The notes below the pieces were generated by a model. It was not told the DNA's origin and did no database searches. It saw only the letters and a list, made by a program, of their open reading frames with translations. From positions 1-6,793 of the forward strand of contig DUUA01000172.1 in NCBI GenBank assembly GCA_012841765.1: 6,793 nucleotides of DNA, given 5' to 3'. Position 1 is the first letter of the stretch; each line of letters opens with the position of its first letter. Positions 6,670-6,793 of the stretch are shown here, piece after piece. Both the position numbers and the translations under genes were made by a program. The DNA is from Acholeplasmataceae bacterium. GTDB lineage: Bacteria > Bacillota_I > Bacilli_A > ML615J-28 > CAG-698.

Positions 6670-6793
6670 TTATCCTTTTAACTGCTACTTTTCATAAATC
6701 AGCAATATTAATGTTACTTGTTCCATTATTCTTTAAATTTATGCCTGTTCAAAAGAAATCAATACTATTTTTATTCTTTACACTTTTTATTTC
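6651..6793 (+). pseudogene. Continuation of the EpsG-family gene in the next frame, cut by the window end
   Basis: From 6651 the frame reads LISFLIIILLTATFHKSAIL, then MLLVPLFFKF and further hydrophobic residues, 47 codons without a stop to the window edge. FHKSA followed by a hydrophobic helix is a hallmark of EpsG-family proteins and normally follows the IRQAL...YAIK block seen in the preceding fragment, so the two are one gene split by a one-base frame difference. An in-frame ATG at 6711 exists but no obvious ribosome-binding site precedes it, so independent translation is unlikely. Dropping one A from 6647-6650 gives the smooth join FFDKK-LISFL. The rest of the gene lies outside the window, so it is not known whether it is otherwise intact. 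Confidence 0.8.

Noticed and set aside
6640..6680. Palindrome as a Rho-independent terminator
   Set aside because: The stem is almost all A-T, no clean T tract follows, and coding sequence typical of the EpsG family continues through it.

Overview
This window is an interior piece of a surface-polysaccharide (O-antigen or capsule) biosynthesis locus. All genes are on the + strand and packed like one operon. In order they are a Wzx-type flippase (5' end outside the window), an iron-sulfur FrhB/FdhB-family protein ("coenzyme F420 hydrogenase beta subunit" family), a polysaccharide pyruvyl transferase, a Wzy-type repeat-unit polymerase, a Stealth-family sugar-phosphate transferase, and an EpsG-family membrane protein that is frameshifted and then cut by the window end. 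No intergenic gap exceeds about 18 bases. Three of the five junctions overlap (1, 8 and 14 bases), so translational coupling is likely. I see no RNA gene, insertion sequence, CRISPR array or convincing promoter or terminator, and no gene on the - strand.

Organism: the flippase resembles the MATE-like type common in Bacteroidales and other gut or oral anaerobes, and FrhB-like plus pyruvyl transferase pairs are also frequent there. However, clear Shine-Dalgarno motifs precede the FrhB-like and Stealth genes, which is less typical of Bacteroidota. I therefore do not commit beyond a probable Gram-negative, possibly anaerobic, bacterium. Composition is uneven: about 39% G+C in the first 300 bases, falling to about 20% in parts of the polymerase gene (hand counts). 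This fits the usual horizontally exchanged make-up of such loci.

How the genes work together (inference): a lipid-linked oligosaccharide is assembled in the cytoplasm. Pyruvyl transferase adds a pyruvate ketal and the Stealth enzyme adds a sugar through a phosphodiester. Wzx flips the unit and Wzy polymerises it outside. Pyruvate and phosphate would both make the polymer anionic. The role of the FrhB-like redox protein is unknown.

The most notable observation is at the 3' end. The EpsG-family reading frame breaks inside a perfect 30-bp palindrome (6640-6669). Removing one A from the left arm both restores the family-typical reading frame and makes the palindrome imperfect. This is the pattern expected of a quasipalindrome-templated one-base insertion.
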